Shown here one piece after another: positions 42,792 through 52,133 of a DNA stretch of 64,000 bases. The translations under genes were made by a program, and so were the position numbers. Every line of letters begins with the position of its first letter. Position 1 is the first letter of the stretch. The DNA is from Bacteroidota bacterium (GTDB taxonomy: Bacteria; Bacteroidota; Bacteroidia; Chitinophagales; Chitinophagaceae), in the NCBI GenBank assembly GCA_018267915.1, contig JAFDXN010000060.1:488063-552062 (forward strand), given 5' to 3'. The notes beneath the pieces were generated by a model that was given only the letters and a program-made list of their open reading frames with translations, had not been told where the DNA came from and searched no databases.

Positions 42792-45700
42792 ATGATAAGA
42801 AATCGACTTGTTCAGATCGTTATTGCCTCTCTTTTCCTCTTTTACCAAGCATCAGCACAAACAACCTCCAGCGGCCACGAACAGGCCAGGGCTATTGTGA
42901 ACTTTACCGATTTGGCACAATACGACCTGGCACACCCGCCGGCCATACCTGCCTACCCCATAGAAGAGAACGAAGATGACGATGAAAGGCCGGTAAAACC
43001 GCCCGCGCCAGCTGCTGAGATACACATGAGGCAAAGTCAGCCCAATAACCTGGTTGCTGCACCGGCCCCGCTATTACCCGTATCCCCGAACCCGACGGAT
43101 ACGTTCCAGGCATATCCGGATAACAACTCATACATACCGCCCGATACACATGGCGCTGTCGACTCCAACTACTGCATTACAACAGTAAACTGTAATGTGA
43201 AAATACAAACACGGTCGGGGGCATTGGTCTCGAACGTTTCACTGAATACGTTTTTCAACGCAGTGAACCCATCAGGAGGCACCTTCGATCCAAGAGTGCA
43301 TTATGACCCTTACACCAATAGGTGGATACTGGTGTGTGTGGCGCATGCGCAAGCTACGACATCATGCGTGCTTCTGGCGGTATCACAAACCAGCAACCCT
43401 ACCGGCAACTGGTACACTTACAATGTGCTGGCAGATGCAACGGGCACTAACTGGTTCGACTTCCCCAATGTGGGCTTCAACAAGAACTGGATCGTGGTTA
43501 CCGGTAACTACTTTACAAATGCAGCGAACAATTATAGCTATGCCAAAGTATTTGCCTTCAATAAGAACAATGTCATCAATAATATCAATGCCAACTATAC
43601 CTCTTTTACACAAAGCACCTCGTTTTCACTTGCGCCGGCGCTTACTTATAGCAGTACACTTGAAGATATGTTCATGCCGGAGAACTGGGATGGCACAAAT
43701 GGCCAACTGCGCCTGTGGAAGATACTGGGCCCGGTAGGCTCAGAGACAATGGTATCGGTGGGATACCCCACATCTGCCATACACTGGTGGTACCAGGGAA
43801 ATAATGGTAACGATTTTGCCCCGCAGACAGGCACTGCCAATAAGCTACAAACCAATGATGATCGCCTTACCCAAACGATCTACATGAATAACAAACTGTG
43901 GACGGCACATAACTGCTTTTTCCCTACCGGCACGCCTACGCGCAGCTCAGTAATGTGGTGGCAGTTCGATACAACGGCCACGCCAATACAGATAGGTTTT
44001 ATAGACGACCAGACCAGTACCAACTTCTATGCATTCCCTACAATAACAGTGAACTCAGACGATGATGCACTTATTGGTTTTTCTGTAATGTCGGCAACCA
44101 CCCACCCCAGTGCAGGCTACGCCTTGCGTATACATACCGATGTGATCGATTCCGTGCGACAACCATTTATTTACAGGCACGGCCTCGGCACTTATTACAA
44201 AACATATTCGGGCACCCGTAACAGGTGGGGCGATTATTCGGCAACAGCCTACGACCCGCTGAGTCCTAAAGATTTCTGGACTTTACAGGAAGCATCTCAA
44301 TTAACCTCCAATGCATGGGATACCTGGTGGGCGCATGTATTATGCGGCACGCCGGCAACACCAAGTTCGGTAACAATGCCTTCGCCCATATGTACCGGTG
44401 TTTCAGGCACATATTCGGTCCCGCCGGTAACCGGAGCTAATTCTTACGTGTGGACCGTGAGCGGAACGGGATGGAGTGGCACCAGTACCACCAATAGTAT
44501 CTCTTTGCTTGCAGGTACGGGTACAGCCACCGTTACCGTGGCTGCAGTAGGCAACTGTGCCACGAGCGCCGTATATACGTTTAACCCAAGCCCGACGCCT
44601 GTACCCGTACAAGGCACCATAACGGGTCCGGCGAGCCCCTGCCCCAATAGCACAGCAACTTATACTGTGGGCCCGTTGGCTAATGCTACTTCGTATGCAT
44701 GGTCTGTTAGTGGTATAGGATGGAGTGGCACCAGCACGACAAACTCAATAAACGTGACTGTAGGTACCGGTGTTGGTACGTTGAGTGTGGCCGGAAGTGG
44801 TGTCTGCGGTCTCGGTCCGCTGGCTACGTTGACGGTGACCCCTGCATCATTACCGGCAGCAGCTACCGCTATTTCTGCACCATCGCCCATATGCGTTGGC
44901 CAGACAGCAACATTTACTACGCCAACGATAGCAAATGCAACTTCGTATACCTGGACCGTTAGCGGCACAGGATGGAGCGGCACCAGCACAACCAATTCGA
45001 TAAATGTCACTGTTGGTTCGGGTTTAGGTACGCTTACAGTAAAAGGTACTAATGCCTGCGGCTCAGGTTCGATATTTACGCTAAGTAATATCCAGCCCGA
45101 CAGTATCCCGAATACGCCTGTGATAGGTGCACAGGCTGCACCTTGCCCGAATACGACTGCAACATATTCGGTAACACCGATCGGCAATGCAACCAGCTAC
45201 GTCTGGACTGTGAGTGGAACAGGGTGGAGTGGTAGCAGCACTACAAGCTCGATAAATGTTACTGTAGGTACCGGCACAGGCACACTTACATGCGCTGCAG
45301 TGGGACCGTGCGGTACGAGCACAGCAGCTACCATGACGGTAATCCCGGCGCCACTCCCTGCAACGCCTGCTTCTATTACTGTTCCTTCTCCGCTCTGTAT
45401 CGGGCAGACCGCTACATTCACCACGCCAACTCTTGCTAATGCTACCAGCTATGTATGGACGGTGAGTGGTACAGGATGGAGTGGAACCAGCACTACCAAT
45501 AGCATTAATGTTACGGTGGGCAGTGGTGTAGGCACCATAAAAGTTGCCGGTCTTAATGCCTGCGATACTGGCGCATTTTATACCCTGAACAACTTGCAAC
45601 CGGATAGTGTTCCTAATACACCTGTGATAGGCACACAAGCCGCGCCCTGCCCGAACACAACTGCTACCTATTCTGTAACGCCGATAGCCAACGCAACTTC

Positions 45701-46649
45701 ATATACATGGACAGTGAGCGGAACGGGCTGGAGCGGCACCAGTAACACAAGTTCTATCAATGTCACTGTCGGAACCGGTGTGGGTACACTTACCTGCACC
45801 GCAACGGGGCCTTGCGGTACCAGTGCGGCGGGTACGCTGATGGTAACGCCTGCGCCACTACCCGCTGCAGCCGCCAGTATGACGGTTCCTTCGCCACTAT
45901 GTTCGGGTAATAGCATTACGGTGACCACACCGACGATTGCGAATGCCACCAGCTATGTGTGGACTATCACGGGCACGGGCTGGAGCGGCAGCAGCACTAC
46001 CAACTCGATAAATGTTACTGTAGGTACTGGAAATGCAACGATCACTGTTGCGGGACAAAACACCTGCGGGACAGGTACTTCGTTTACAAGCAATACACTG
46101 GTGCCTGTTGTCACGCCGACCGCAACGTTTACCATCAATAATCACGTTACCTACCTGAATAACAATGTCGTGGTTACCTATACCGGTAGTGCGTCTGCGA
46201 CCGCTACATACACGTGGACCTTCGACGGAGGCGCGGCTAACCCTGGAACAGGTCAGGGACCGCAAACAGTAAGCTGGTCAACGCCGGGCATGAAGCATAT
46301 TACGCTTCTGGTGACGGAGAACGGCTGTACCTCGCCTGCCGCGTACCTGGACAGCGTGCTGGTGAACGATCCGGCTAGCGTGAAGACCATAGTGAACGAT
46401 AAGCTGGTAGACATCGTGCCTAACCCTAATACAGGCACCTTTGACATTGCTTTCGGTTCTTACCCCAACGTTCCGTTCAATGTTGAGATCACCGATATGC
46501 AAGGTAAAACGTTGTATAGCGAGCACTTTGACTATGCGAAGAATGACAGGGTGACCATTAATGTGCCTTACCTGCCTGCCGGTGTATACACTGCCTCAAT
46601 ACATATTGGCTTGCAGACGATCAATAAAAAACTTACGATCATTAAATAG
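42792..46649 (+). CDS. Giant secreted protein with about seven PKD-like repeats and T9SS domain
   Basis: This 1285-residue protein has a signal peptide ending QASAQ (about residue 23). A catalytic-looking or lectin-like N-terminal region (about 85-515) has IPPDTHGAVDSNYCITTVN and GGTFDPRVHYDPYTNRWILV, known from many uncharacterised Bacteroidota surface proteins. About seven near-identical PKD/Ig-like repeats follow (about 520-1120). Each contains SY(T/V)WTVSGTGWSGTSTTNSI, spaced ~84 residues (~252 bp) at 44451, 44701, 44951, 45205, 45459, 45711 and 45957. A final classical PKD domain (YTWTFDGGAANPGTG) precedes the type-A sorting domain (DIVPNPNTGTFDIA ... INKKLTII). It is probably a stalked surface adhesin. 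TATTTTTG at 42769-42776 may be its -7 box. Confidence 0.88.
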   Translation: MIRNRLVQIVIASLFLFYQASAQTTSSGHEQARAIVNFTDLAQYDLAHPPAIPAYPIEENEDDDERPVKPPAPAAEIHMRQSQPNNLVAAPAPLLPVSPNPTDTFQAYPDNNSYIPPDTHGAVDSNYCITTVNCNVKIQTRSGALVSNVSLNTFFNAVNPSGGTFDPRVHYDPYTNRWILVCVAHAQATTSCVLLAVSQTSNPTGNWYTYNVLADATGTNWFDFPNVGFNKNWIVVTGNYFTNAANNYSYAKVFAFNKNNVINNINANYTSFTQSTSFSLAPALTYSSTLEDMFMPENWDGTNGQLRLWKILGPVGSETMVSVGYPTSAIHWWYQGNNGNDFAPQTGTANKLQTNDDRLTQTIYMNNKLWTAHNCFFPTGTPTRSSVMWWQFDTTATPIQIGFIDDQTSTNFYAFPTITVNSDDDALIGFSVMSATTHPSAGYALRIHTDVIDSVRQPFIYRHGLGTYYKTYSGTRNRWGDYSATAYDPLSPKDFWTLQEASQLTSNAWDTWWAHVLCGTPATPSSVTMPSPICTGVSGTYSVPPVTGANSYVWTVSGTGWSGTSTTNSISLLAGTGTATVTVAAVGNCATSAVYTFNPSPTPVPVQGTITGPASPCPNSTATYTVGPLANATSYAWSVSGIGWSGTSTTNSINVTVGTGVGTLSVAGSGVCGLGPLATLTVTPASLPAAATAISAPSPICVGQTATFTTPTIANATSYTWTVSGTGWSGTSTTNSINVTVGSGLGTLTVKGTNACGSGSIFTLSNIQPDSIPNTPVIGAQAAPCPNTTATYSVTPIGNATSYVWTVSGTGWSGSSTTSSINVTVGTGTGTLTCAAVGPCGTSTAATMTVIPAPLPATPASITVPSPLCIGQTATFTTPTLANATSYVWTVSGTGWSGTSTTNSINVTVGSGVGTIKVAGLNACDTGAFYTLNNLQPDSVPNTPVIGTQAAPCPNTTATYSVTPIANATSYTWTVSGTGWSGTSNTSSINVTVGTGVGTLTCTATGPCGTSAAGTLMVTPAPLPAAAASMTVPSPLCSGNSITVTTPTIANATSYVWTITGTGWSGSSTTNSINVTVGTGNATITVAGQNTCGTGTSFTSNTLVPVVTPTATFTINNHVTYLNNNVVVTYTGSASATATYTWTFDGGAANPGTGQGPQTVSWSTPGMKHITLLVTENGCTSPAAYLDSVLVNDPASVKTIVNDKLVDIVPNPNTGTFDIAFGSYPNVPFNVEITDMQGKTLYSEHFDYAKNDRVTINVPYLPAGVYTASIHIGLQTINKKLTIIK
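44380..46120 (+). repeat. Tandem ~252-bp repeat array inside the giant T9SS gene
   Basis: Seven units with strong DNA similarity encode the WTVSGTGWSGTSTTNS core. Units diverge at synonymous sites but keep period and frame. Alternating Cys-rich unit types (CPNTTATY versus CIGQTATF) suggest a two-unit, ~504-bp higher-order period. Confidence 0.8.
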
Positions 46650-46665
46650 GATAAAAGATCAAAGA

Positions 46666-46697
46666 AACGCCCCGCAGATTTCTGCGGGGCGTTTTTG
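46666..46697 (+). terminator. Intrinsic terminator after the PKD-repeat gene
   Basis: A perfect 13-bp stem (46666-46678 with 46681-46693) with a tight 2-nt loop is followed by TTTGTTT, 16 bp past the stop. Confidence 0.88.
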
Positions 46698-46752
46698 TTT
46701 ATGGAAAAATTAACGGCACTGCATCCTAACTATCAAACAAGAAGACCGTCGT

Positions 46753-47211
46753 ATGAGAACATTATACTTTATTTTGTTTGCGTTATGCTTCGGGCCACGT
46801 ATCGCTGCGGCGCAGGAAGTCAAGCTTATTAATAGTAGCCGCCAAGACTGGAGTGGAGGTATAGCGGGGCGGCATGGTAGTAATTGTAGTTTTACCATCG
46901 GGATGTATAGCTGCAAAGGAGATCCTGTACCCGACAGTCTGTGGATGGAGGGGACCTTAATAAAGCTGGGTGAGCAAAATGGAAATGTTATAACGATGCG
47001 TAGCGGCGATACTGTGCGTTTCGATATAAAGGTCGGTATTTCAAAAGACACCTATGCCGATGTTTATTACCCGGAACAAGTGTCAAATGTCGTGAAACCT
47101 CCGCGTCGCTATACCGGCGTAGCATTGCTATCGTATAGATACAACGGCCGGCAACAGTACTTCGTGATTGATAAGATAATGAACTATTTACCCCATGTGG
47201 CTTATCCATAG
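46753..47211 (+). CDS. Exported protein of unknown function
   Basis: This 152-residue protein has a signal peptide (about 1-20, ending RIAAAQ). The mature domain is beta-rich with two Cys (NCSFTIGMYSCKG), probably a disulfide. There is no lipobox and no sorting domain. It lies 45 bp upstream of the DtxR-like regulator on the same strand. I do not recognise it. Confidence 0.6.
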   Translation: MRTLYFILFALCFGPRIAAAQEVKLINSSRQDWSGGIAGRHGSNCSFTIGMYSCKGDPVPDSLWMEGTLIKLGEQNGNVITMRSGDTVRFDIKVGISKDTYADVYYPEQVSNVVKPPRRYTGVALLSYRYNGRQQYFVIDKIMNYLPHVAYP

Positions 47212-47255
47212 CGCTGAGATAATCGGTAAATCTGGTTTACCTTTACCCGCGCAAA

Positions 47256-47915
47256 ATGGCAAAAATGCACTCACTTTCCGAGGAAAATTACCTGAAATCG
47301 ATATTCAACCTGTCGCAGACGGGTAATAAGATAACGCCTACGGCAATAGCCGAGGCATTAGGCAATAACCCCGCCTCGGTAGTTGATATGCTAAAGAAGC
47401 TGGTAGAGAAAAAGCTCGTGCAGTACGATAAAGGCAAGGGTGCAAGGCTTACGGAAAGCGGCCTGAGAACAGCGCTGGACATAGTTAGAAAACACAGGCT
47501 ATGGGAAGTTTTTTTGAAGGAGAAGCTTGGCTATTCATGGGAGGAAGTGCATGATATGGCAGAGCAATTAGAACATATACATCACCCCAACCTTGCCGAC
47601 AGGCTGGATAAGTTTCTCGGTTTCCCGGAATATGATCCGCATGGTGACCCCATACCACAGGCCAATGGCAAGATGGCTAAAGCATTTAAAACCACTTTGG
47701 CCGAAGTAGAACCTAAACAACAATGCAGGGTAGTGGCAGTAAAAGATACCGGAGTGTCCTTCCTTCAATATCTCAAAAGATTAGGCATCGATATCGGTTC
47801 CAGGATAAATGTGGTGGAGAGGATCGAATTTGATGACTCCATCGTTATTCAAATCGAGAAGGACCTAAAGACGACGGTGTCGCGTAAGTTTGCAGAAAGT
47901 ATATTGGTCCGCTAG
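47256..47915 (+). CDS. DtxR/MntR-family metal-dependent transcriptional repressor
   Basis: This 219-residue regulator has a winged-helix DNA-binding domain (about 1-65: SLSEENYLKSIFNLSQTGNK, TPTAIAEALGNNPASVVDMLKKL). The metal-binding and dimerisation domain (about 66-145) carries HRLWEVFL, AEQLEHIHHPNLADRLDKFL and the family hallmark FPEYDPHGDPIP. A C-terminal FeoA/SH3-like domain (about 150-219) follows. Such proteins repress Mn or Fe uptake genes when loaded with metal; no metal transporter is in the window, so its targets are elsewhere. Its stop is 2 bp from the convergent aminotransferase stop. Confidence 0.92.
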   Translation: MAKMHSLSEENYLKSIFNLSQTGNKITPTAIAEALGNNPASVVDMLKKLVEKKLVQYDKGKGARLTESGLRTALDIVRKHRLWEVFLKEKLGYSWEEVHDMAEQLEHIHHPNLADRLDKFLGFPEYDPHGDPIPQANGKMAKAFKTTLAEVEPKQQCRVVAVKDTGVSFLQYLKRLGIDIGSRINVVERIEFDDSIVIQIEKDLKTTVSRKFAESILVR

Positions 47916-47917
47916 CC

Positions 47918-49189
47918 TCACGCTTTCTTCACAAGGTCGACCAATTTGTCTATTTCATCTTTATTGTTATAAATGTGCGTCGAGACTCTGAGCGAGTTAA
48001 GTCCATTTTCCGCAACGCTGCGTATGCGCACTTTGTTCTCTGCACAGGTGCTGTAAAATTTAGTGTACTCCACACCCTTTATCCTAAAGCCGTTAACTGC
48101 GCAACGCGAGCGCTCTTCGGTGGGTGTGATCAATTCTACTTTATCACCAATGGCCAGCAGTTGGTCCTGTGTATATTTGCCGAGGCTCTTGATGCGATTG
48201 TGAATATTTACGAGTCCGATCGTTTCGATAAAGTCGATGGCCGCATCTACTCCTTTATAAAGGCCCGCTGCTTGTGTGCCGCCGTAATAGCGGTGGGCGC
48301 TATCGGCATAACCCGTGCTTGTCACGGGCACAGTGGCCATATTCCATGAGCCCTTGTCGCTGCCGCCCCCTACGAAGTACGGCTGCAGTGTATCCTGGAA
48401 ATCCTTGCGTACATAGAGAAACCCCGTTCCCTTTGGTCCCAGCATCCACTTGTGGCAGCAGCTGGCATAGGTGTCGCAGCCAAGGTCGTGCAGGTCGAGC
48501 AGTAGCATGCCAGGTCCGTGTGCGCCGTCTATTATGCTGTAAATACCTTTTTCTTTTGCCAGCGCACAGACTTCTTTCACCGGTATCACCTGGCCCTGTG
48601 TGCACGGAATATGGGGTGTGGCGATGACACGTGTTTTCTTATTGATGAGCGTCGATATGCGGTTTAGTGTTTCGTCTGCCGTAGGGCCGGGCGTGTAGGT
48701 CTTTATCACTATTCCATGAAGCTTCTGCCTGTTGAGCCAGGGAAATGCATTGCCTACGTGCTCGTGTGTGGTCAATATCACTTCATCGCCGCGCTTCAAG
48801 GGCAGTCCCCAGCAGGCTATGTTGATGCCGTCGGTTACATTGTGTGTCAGGGCAATTTCATCATCGTTGGCCCCTACAAATTTGGCCAGCTTTGCCGCTG
48901 TTGCTTCCCAGCCTCCATAGCTACCATGCATGTCACCCTCCATCATGGCCTCATGCACCGCCTCTATAACAGGGTAGGGAGAAGGGCCCATGGTGCCGTT
49001 GTTCAGGTAGGTCCAGTCTTTAGCAAGCGGGAACAGTTGGCGCACGTTCTGCCAGTACTTTTCATCTTCAGGTGAGATACCCTCGCCGCCGGAAGGGACG
49101 CGCGGCTTGCCGATGGCGCCAATTTCGCTTAATGACAAGGCTGCCAGCATCGATGCCGACCTGATGAAGTTGCGCCTGTTGTAGTTCAT
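47918..49189 (-). CDS. Class V aminotransferase with twin-arginine signal
   Basis: This 423-residue PLP-dependent enzyme of the cysteine desulfurase/isopenicillin-N-epimerase-like group has TYLNNGTMGPSP, LTHNVTDGINIA, GAHGPGMLLLDLHDLGCD and the PLP lysine in CCHKWMLGPKGTGFLYV. The N-terminus MNYNRRNFIRSASMLAALSL is a twin-arginine type signal, so the enzyme is probably exported folded to the periplasm with its cofactor. Exported aminotransferase-V proteins of this type are widespread in Bacteroidota; the substrate is unknown. It is 117 bp downstream of the His-tailed lipoprotein gene on the same strand, separated by that gene's terminator. Confidence 0.87.
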   Translation of the reverse strand: MNYNRRNFIRSASMLAALSLSEIGAIGKPRVPSGGEGISPEDEKYWQNVRQLFPLAKDWTYLNNGTMGPSPYPVIEAVHEAMMEGDMHGSYGGWEATAAKLAKFVGANDDEIALTHNVTDGINIACWGLPLKRGDEVILTTHEHVGNAFPWLNRQKLHGIVIKTYTPGPTADETLNRISTLINKKTRVIATPHIPCTQGQVIPVKEVCALAKEKGIYSIIDGAHGPGMLLLDLHDLGCDTYASCCHKWMLGPKGTGFLYVRKDFQDTLQPYFVGGGSDKGSWNMATVPVTSTGYADSAHRYYGGTQAAGLYKGVDAAIDFIETIGLVNIHNRIKSLGKYTQDQLLAIGDKVELITPTEERSRCAVNGFRIKGVEYTKFYSTCAENKVRIRSVAENGLNSLRVSTHIYNNKDEIDKLVDLVKKA

Positions 49190-49254
49190 GCGGTAGAAAT
49201 TAGATAACTATAAATATAATGGTAAAAGGCGACAATAAATAACCGGTATATTAA

Positions 49255-49280
49255 AAAACAGGAGCGGTGTTCCGCTCCTG
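49255..49280 (-). terminator. Intrinsic terminator after the His-tailed lipoprotein gene
   Basis: A perfect 9-bp stem CAGGAGCGG (49259-49267 with 49272-49280) and 4-nt loop is followed on the minus strand by TTTTTTAATAT, 26 bp past the stop. Confidence 0.85.
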
Positions 49281-49306
49281 CAAGTAGTATTCAAGGTGTG
49301 ATATTA

Positions 49307-50008
49307 CTAGTGGTGATGATGTTCGAACACGCAATGATGATGCCTGCTGCCAAGGTTGTTTAATATTGTATGATACATCCACGTATTAGAAGTTGGTGAT
49401 ATCACTATCGTGCCATTTGTCAGCTGCGCATTCAGCAGCATATTTTCTGTGATGCCCGAAGTTATAGTTGAAAGATCAATGGTGGTTACGGCCGTATAGA
49501 TGCTGTCGTTACTAATGGTCACATCTTCGCTTTCAGTCTTCAGTTCCAGGAAGTCATCAATTTCAACCCTTACGGGATATGTAGTGGTGTTATTCGTAAA
49601 AGTGCCTTCCAGTGCCATTGCCGGATCATGGCCTTTTTTGTCAAGGTCTATTTTCAATTCTACCTCGTCGTATACGCCCGCGGGCAACGTGAAATTACCG
49701 AAGCTTGCCGCAATAGATGCCATCAGGTCTATCTGTTGATCGGCTGTAGACGTAAATTGCACGCTAAGGTCATTTTGTTTTGCTTCAAAGACAATTTTGC
49801 GGGGGTACGCATAGCCCGATGTCCAAAGGATGTTGGCATTGGCGGTACTTTTTTGGCCTACGTTGCTATTTGTATTGCTCGCTTTTATCTGGACTGCGAG
49901 TTGTGGTTGCCCCGGTGTCGCGTTGTCTGCATTATTATTGTTTTTCTTGCACGAACTAAAGAGCAAACCTGTCGCGACTGTTGCTGAAAATAAGAGTCCC
50001 CATTTCAT
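49307..50008 (-). CDS. Lipoprotein with His-rich C-terminus
   Basis: This 233-residue protein has lipobox LLFSSC (Cys20), followed by an Asn-rich linker and a beta-rich domain (IVFEAKQNDLSVQF, VYDEVELKIDLDKKGHD, YPVRVEIDDFLELK). That order resembles DUF4382-type lipoproteins. The last 12 residues are RHHHCVFEHHHH, seven His plus one Cys, a likely metal-binding tail. Which metal and whether it is storage, sensing or delivery is unknown. It lies between the cyclase and the Tat aminotransferase genes on the same strand, with its own terminator. Confidence 0.72.
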   Translation of the reverse strand: MKWGLLFSATVATGLLFSSCKKNNNNADNATPGQPQLAVQIKASNTNSNVGQKSTANANILWTSGYAYPRKIVFEAKQNDLSVQFTSTADQQIDLMASIAASFGNFTLPAGVYDEVELKIDLDKKGHDPAMALEGTFTNNTTTYPVRVEIDDFLELKTESEDVTISNDSIYTAVTTIDLSTITSGITENMLLNAQLTNGTIVISPTSNTWMYHTILNNLGSRHHHCVFEHHHH

Positions 50009-50124
50009 AATTCACAATTTTTGCGTTAACAAACTAATTCGATGCGTCCCGAAAGAAACCATGCCAATATTCAAAATGGAAATGCTAAAATCCTGCGGGA
50101 CAATAAGATGCGAACGGGGGCGAA

Positions 50125-51981
50125 CTATTTTTCGCCTTCTACGAAATACATGCTTAGGTTGCCTTTGTTCTTGGCTTGGATCTGGCCGCGATAAGTGCAA
50201 TCGAATGAGTCTTTTATAAGATCATAGGTTGTCTCAGAAATATTGATCTTGCCGGGCAGGCTGTTTTGTTCCATTCTTGCAGCTGTATTTACGGTATCGC
50301 CCCAGATATCATATGCAAACTTTGTTACGCCAACTATGCCTGCGACCACGCTGCCGCTGTGGATGCCTATCCTCAACTCGAATGTGGCATTGCCCAGTTG
50401 GCTCCGCCGGTGCTGCATGTAGTCGCGTATCTCAAGTGCCGCCTTCATCATATGCTGCGCGTGCAGCGCATCGGCTACGGGAAGGCCTGAAGCGGCGAGG
50501 TAAGCATCCCCGATTGTTTTGATCTTTTCAATATTATATTTGCCGATGATCTGGTCGAATGCTTTAAAACAGGTGTGCAATTCGTCGATCAATTGTTGAG
50601 GAGGCATTTCTTCGCCCGCCAGCGTGAAATCAACGAAATCCGTGAACATCACGGTCACTTTATCAAAATGCTTGACCGGGGCTGATCCCTTTTCCTTTAG
50701 CTCCTCGGCCACCTCTGTGGGTAAAATGTTGAGCAGCAGGTCGTCCGAGCGCTGTTTTTCCCTGCTGAGCGCGGCATTCGTTTTTTTCTGGTTGTTATAG
50801 TTCTTCAACACTACAGCTATGATGAGCAGCAGCAGCACAATACCGGCTATGTAAAAGTTGCGTTCATTGCGACGTTTGGCAACAGCAAGGCGGGCTATCT
50901 GGATGTCGCGGTCTTTGATGTCAAGCGCCTGCTTGTTTTCCATCTGCTTTATTTTCTGCGTGTTTTGCACAGAATAAACAGAGTCGTTTATTATTGCATA
51001 TTCCTTATACGTGGCAAGCGCACTTTTATAGTCGCCTTCCAATTCATAGGCCTGTGATAGATATTGACTAAACTCAATGATGTTGTCAAGTTGCGCGATC
51101 GGCCTGCTCGCAGCTATGCCTTTCTGAAGGTATTCTATGGCTTTTGCAAGGTTGGCCCGTTTGCCTGCCGGTATAAGGCTGTCGGGTTTAAAACGGTATA
51201 GGCTATCCTTCGCTATTGCCAGGTAGGTTTCGCCAATATTGCCGAGGTCTATGGCTGCACCGTAGGTATCGCCCCCAAGGTCATTGAAAATAGTGAGCGA
51301 ATGAAAGGAGTAGGCGAGTGCTTTGTTATAGTCGCCCAGGTACATATATACATTACCAATGTTGCTGCTCTGCACCGCTATACTATTCCTGTCCCGTAAT
51401 TCCTCAGCCAGCTTCAGCGATCGCAGGTCGTATTCAAGGGCTTTTGCGTAGTCATGCCGGTTGAAATAGGCGATGCCCATATTGCCAATATTTGAGGCTA
51501 TGCCGCGCTTGTTACCCATCGCCTCGTTCAGTTTCGCTGCCTTACCATAGTACTCAACGACCTTGTCGAAGTTGTTCTGATACAGATAGATATTTCCGAT
51601 GTTCGATAAGGCAATCGCTTGTCCACGTATGTCTTTTAGCTCCTCGTATAACTTTAATGCATTGAAATTGTATTCCAGTGCCGCAGGGTATTCAGACCGG
51701 TATTGATAGTTTACCCCCAGCGCCGAATTGGCATTGGCTATTCCTTTTTTCCACTCCAGGTGTTGCGCCAGGGAGAGTGCCTCATTTGCATACTTGATCC
51801 CATCATCCGGGTTGATGGTACGGTACTCGCTGGAGAGATTACATAATAGTAGCACTTTCGATGTATCTTCTCTGGCCCGGGGCAGCAGTTGTAGCAGCGA
51901 ATCGACATAAGCCTTGCCTTCCTTCTGTGCTCGTGCAAAAAAAGGAAATAGCACCAGGATGATGAGCAGGCGGCGTACCAA
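50125..51981 (-). CDS. TPR sensor fused to class III adenylate/guanylate cyclase
   Basis: This 618-residue protein has a signal peptide (MVRRLLIILVLFPFFARAQ) and six or more TPR repeats (about 35-330, each with NIGN(I/V)Y...YxKAL/AxxY). Near 375-395 there is a transmembrane helix (FYIAGIVLLLLIIAVVLKNY), then a short coiled linker with NILPTEVAEELKEKG. The cyclase domain (about 430-612) contains FTDFVDFT (first metal Asp), KIKTIGDAYLA (Lys and second Asp) and YDIWGDTVNTAARM (transition-state Asn and Arg). It likely makes cAMP or cGMP in response to an external signal. The first codon is TTG 51981; no ATG fits the signal peptide. Confidence 0.9.
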   Translation of the reverse strand: MVRRLLIILVLFPFFARAQKEGKAYVDSLLQLLPRAREDTSKVLLLCNLSSEYRTINPDDGIKYANEALSLAQHLEWKKGIANANSALGVNYQYRSEYPAALEYNFNALKLYEELKDIRGQAIALSNIGNIYLYQNNFDKVVEYYGKAAKLNEAMGNKRGIASNIGNMGIAYFNRHDYAKALEYDLRSLKLAEELRDRNSIAVQSSNIGNVYMYLGDYNKALAYSFHSLTIFNDLGGDTYGAAIDLGNIGETYLAIAKDSLYRFKPDSLIPAGKRANLAKAIEYLQKGIAASRPIAQLDNIIEFSQYLSQAYELEGDYKSALATYKEYAIINDSVYSVQNTQKIKQMENKQALDIKDRDIQIARLAVAKRRNERNFYIAGIVLLLLIIAVVLKNYNNQKKTNAALSREKQRSDDLLLNILPTEVAEELKEKGSAPVKHFDKVTVMFTDFVDFTLAGEEMPPQQLIDELHTCFKAFDQIIGKYNIEKIKTIGDAYLAASGLPVADALHAQHMMKAALEIRDYMQHRRSQLGNATFELRIGIHSGSVVAGIVGVTKFAYDIWGDTVNTAARMEQNSLPGKINISETTYDLIKDSFDCTYRGQIQAKNKGNLSMYFVEGEK

Positions 51982-52022
51982 AAGAAAAATTTTGGTAATA
52001 ATACAATAAAATACCTGATGTA

Positions 52023-52054
52023 TAAAAACGATAAGGGACGCGCAAGCATCCCTT
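52023..52054 (-). terminator. Terminator of tRNA-Gln
   Basis: On the minus strand AAGGGATGC pairs with GCGTCCCTT (52033-52041 with 52046-52054) around a short loop, followed by ATCGTTTTTAT. It lies 8 nt past the tRNA 3' end. Confidence 0.7.
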
Positions 52055-52062
52055 TCATTTCG

Positions 52063-52133
52063 TAGTTCGACTAGGATTCGAACCTAGACAAACAGAGTCA
52101 GAGTCTGTTGTGCTACCGTTACACAATCGAACT
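52063..52133 (-). tRNA. tRNA-Gln(CUG)
   Basis: This 71-nt cloverleaf has a 7-bp acceptor stem AGTTCGA/TCGAACT and discriminator A. The D arm is GTGT/GCAC. The anticodon stem is ACAGA/TCTGT with loop CTCTGAC (anticodon CTG). The T arm is CTAGG-TTCGAAT-CCTAG. No CCA is encoded. CTG decodes CAG; a second glutamine tRNA with UUG must be elsewhere. Confidence 0.95.

Noticed and set aside
44403..46447. Series of minus-strand open frames with V/P-rich sequence opposite the PKD-repeat gene
   Set aside because: They recur with the same ~252-bp period as the coding repeats, so they are shadows of the repeat, not genes.
47911..47920. Missing terminator between the DtxR-like and aminotransferase genes
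   Set aside because: The stops are 2 bp apart so no hairpin can fit between them; convergent overlap of transcripts is ordinary in compact genomes.
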